Shown: positions 39,340 to 39,388 of the stretch, in pieces
Layout of the letters: the number at the start of each line of letters is the position of its first letter
Position numbering within the stretch: the first letter of the stretch is position 1
Assembly: GCA_028876395.1 (NCBI GenBank)
Contig: JAGWRX010000158.1
Coordinates: forward strand, 1 to 39,388
Direction: 5' to 3'
DNA from: Acidobacteriota bacterium
Lineage (GTDB): Bacteria; Acidobacteriota; Terriglobia; Terriglobales; Acidobacteriaceae
DNA: 39,388 nt
Position numbers and translations under genes: made by a program
Notes under the pieces: generated by a model
The model's database searches: none
The model's input: only the letters and a program-made list of their open reading frames with translations
Told to the model about the DNA's origin: nothing

Positions 39340-39388
39340 TGGCGTCCCCGACGGGATTTGAACCCGTGTTATCGCCGTGAAAGGGACC
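39340..39388 (-). tRNA. tRNA-Glu(UUC), 3' part, cut by window edge
   Basis: On the minus strand the window edge holds the anticodon loop CTTTCAC (anticodon TTC), the T arm ACGGG-TTCAAAT-CCCGT and the acceptor strand CGGGGAC, then G and an encoded CCA at 39342-39340. The match to bacterial tRNA-Glu (CCCTTTCACGG...GGGGACGCCA) is close. The 5' half lies beyond the window. Confidence 0.92.

Noticed and set aside
37793..39388. Attachment-site duplication of the tRNA-Glu 3' end
   Set aside because: No second copy of the T-arm or acceptor sequence was found between 37.8 kb and the tRNA. The other boundary, if any, is not visible.

Overview
The window looks like chromosomal DNA of a soil-type Acidobacteriota, most likely class Terriglobia (the Granulicella/Terriglobus/Edaphobacter kind). 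This rests on gene content, not on a marker gene. There are three VWFA-related proteins of the acidobacterial type, a large TonB-dependent receptor with an N-terminal carboxypeptidase-regulatory-like domain, a run of CRTAC1 (FG-GAP plus ASPIC/UnbV) proteins beside TPR proteins, DUF1684, and many intergenic GGGGCTGAAGCCCC-type palindromes. LpxB and the TonB receptor show a diderm envelope.

Layout. 1-16.2 kb is mixed housekeeping and envelope: a partial VWFA protein, DUF1684, a CPBP membrane protease, a DAHP synthase flanked by two copies of a small modular repeat, an O-methyltransferase, two more VWFA proteins, lpxB, an M1-like protein whose zinc site has been lost, an RlpA-like protein and a T4-type lysozyme. 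16.3-24.6 kb is a sugar locus: a LacI regulator, a secreted GH38 alpha-mannosidase, a divergent ROK sugar kinase and a secreted glutaminase-A-like (DUF4965) protein. A threonine aldolase follows. 25.8-37.8 kb encodes three consecutive secreted seven-blade CRTAC1 proteins, a 1178-residue TonB receptor and two secreted TPR proteins. The last 1.6 kb is visibly richer in A/T. It holds two small unrecognised minus-strand genes, one with an RNxxxH (HEPN-like) motif and one with a zinc ribbon, and then the 3' half of a tRNA-Glu gene.

How the parts may work together. The same 14-bp LacI-type operator (TGGAAACGATACCA or TGGAATCGATACCA) occurs twice in the mannosidase/ROK divergent region. It occurs twice more as a 39-bp perfect palindrome exactly at the predicted transcription start of the TonB receptor, which has a near-consensus promoter (TTGACA, 17 bp, TATATT). 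This suggests that the LacI regulator, mannosidase, kinase and receptor form one regulon for uptake and breakdown of a mannose-containing glycan, possibly with the CRTAC1 and TPR proteins as surface partners. The operator identity is seen in the sequence; the regulon and the substrate are inferred.

Limits: everything comes from reading the sequence. No searches, structure predictions or composition statistics were run. Start codons were chosen from visible ribosome binding sites and signal peptides.
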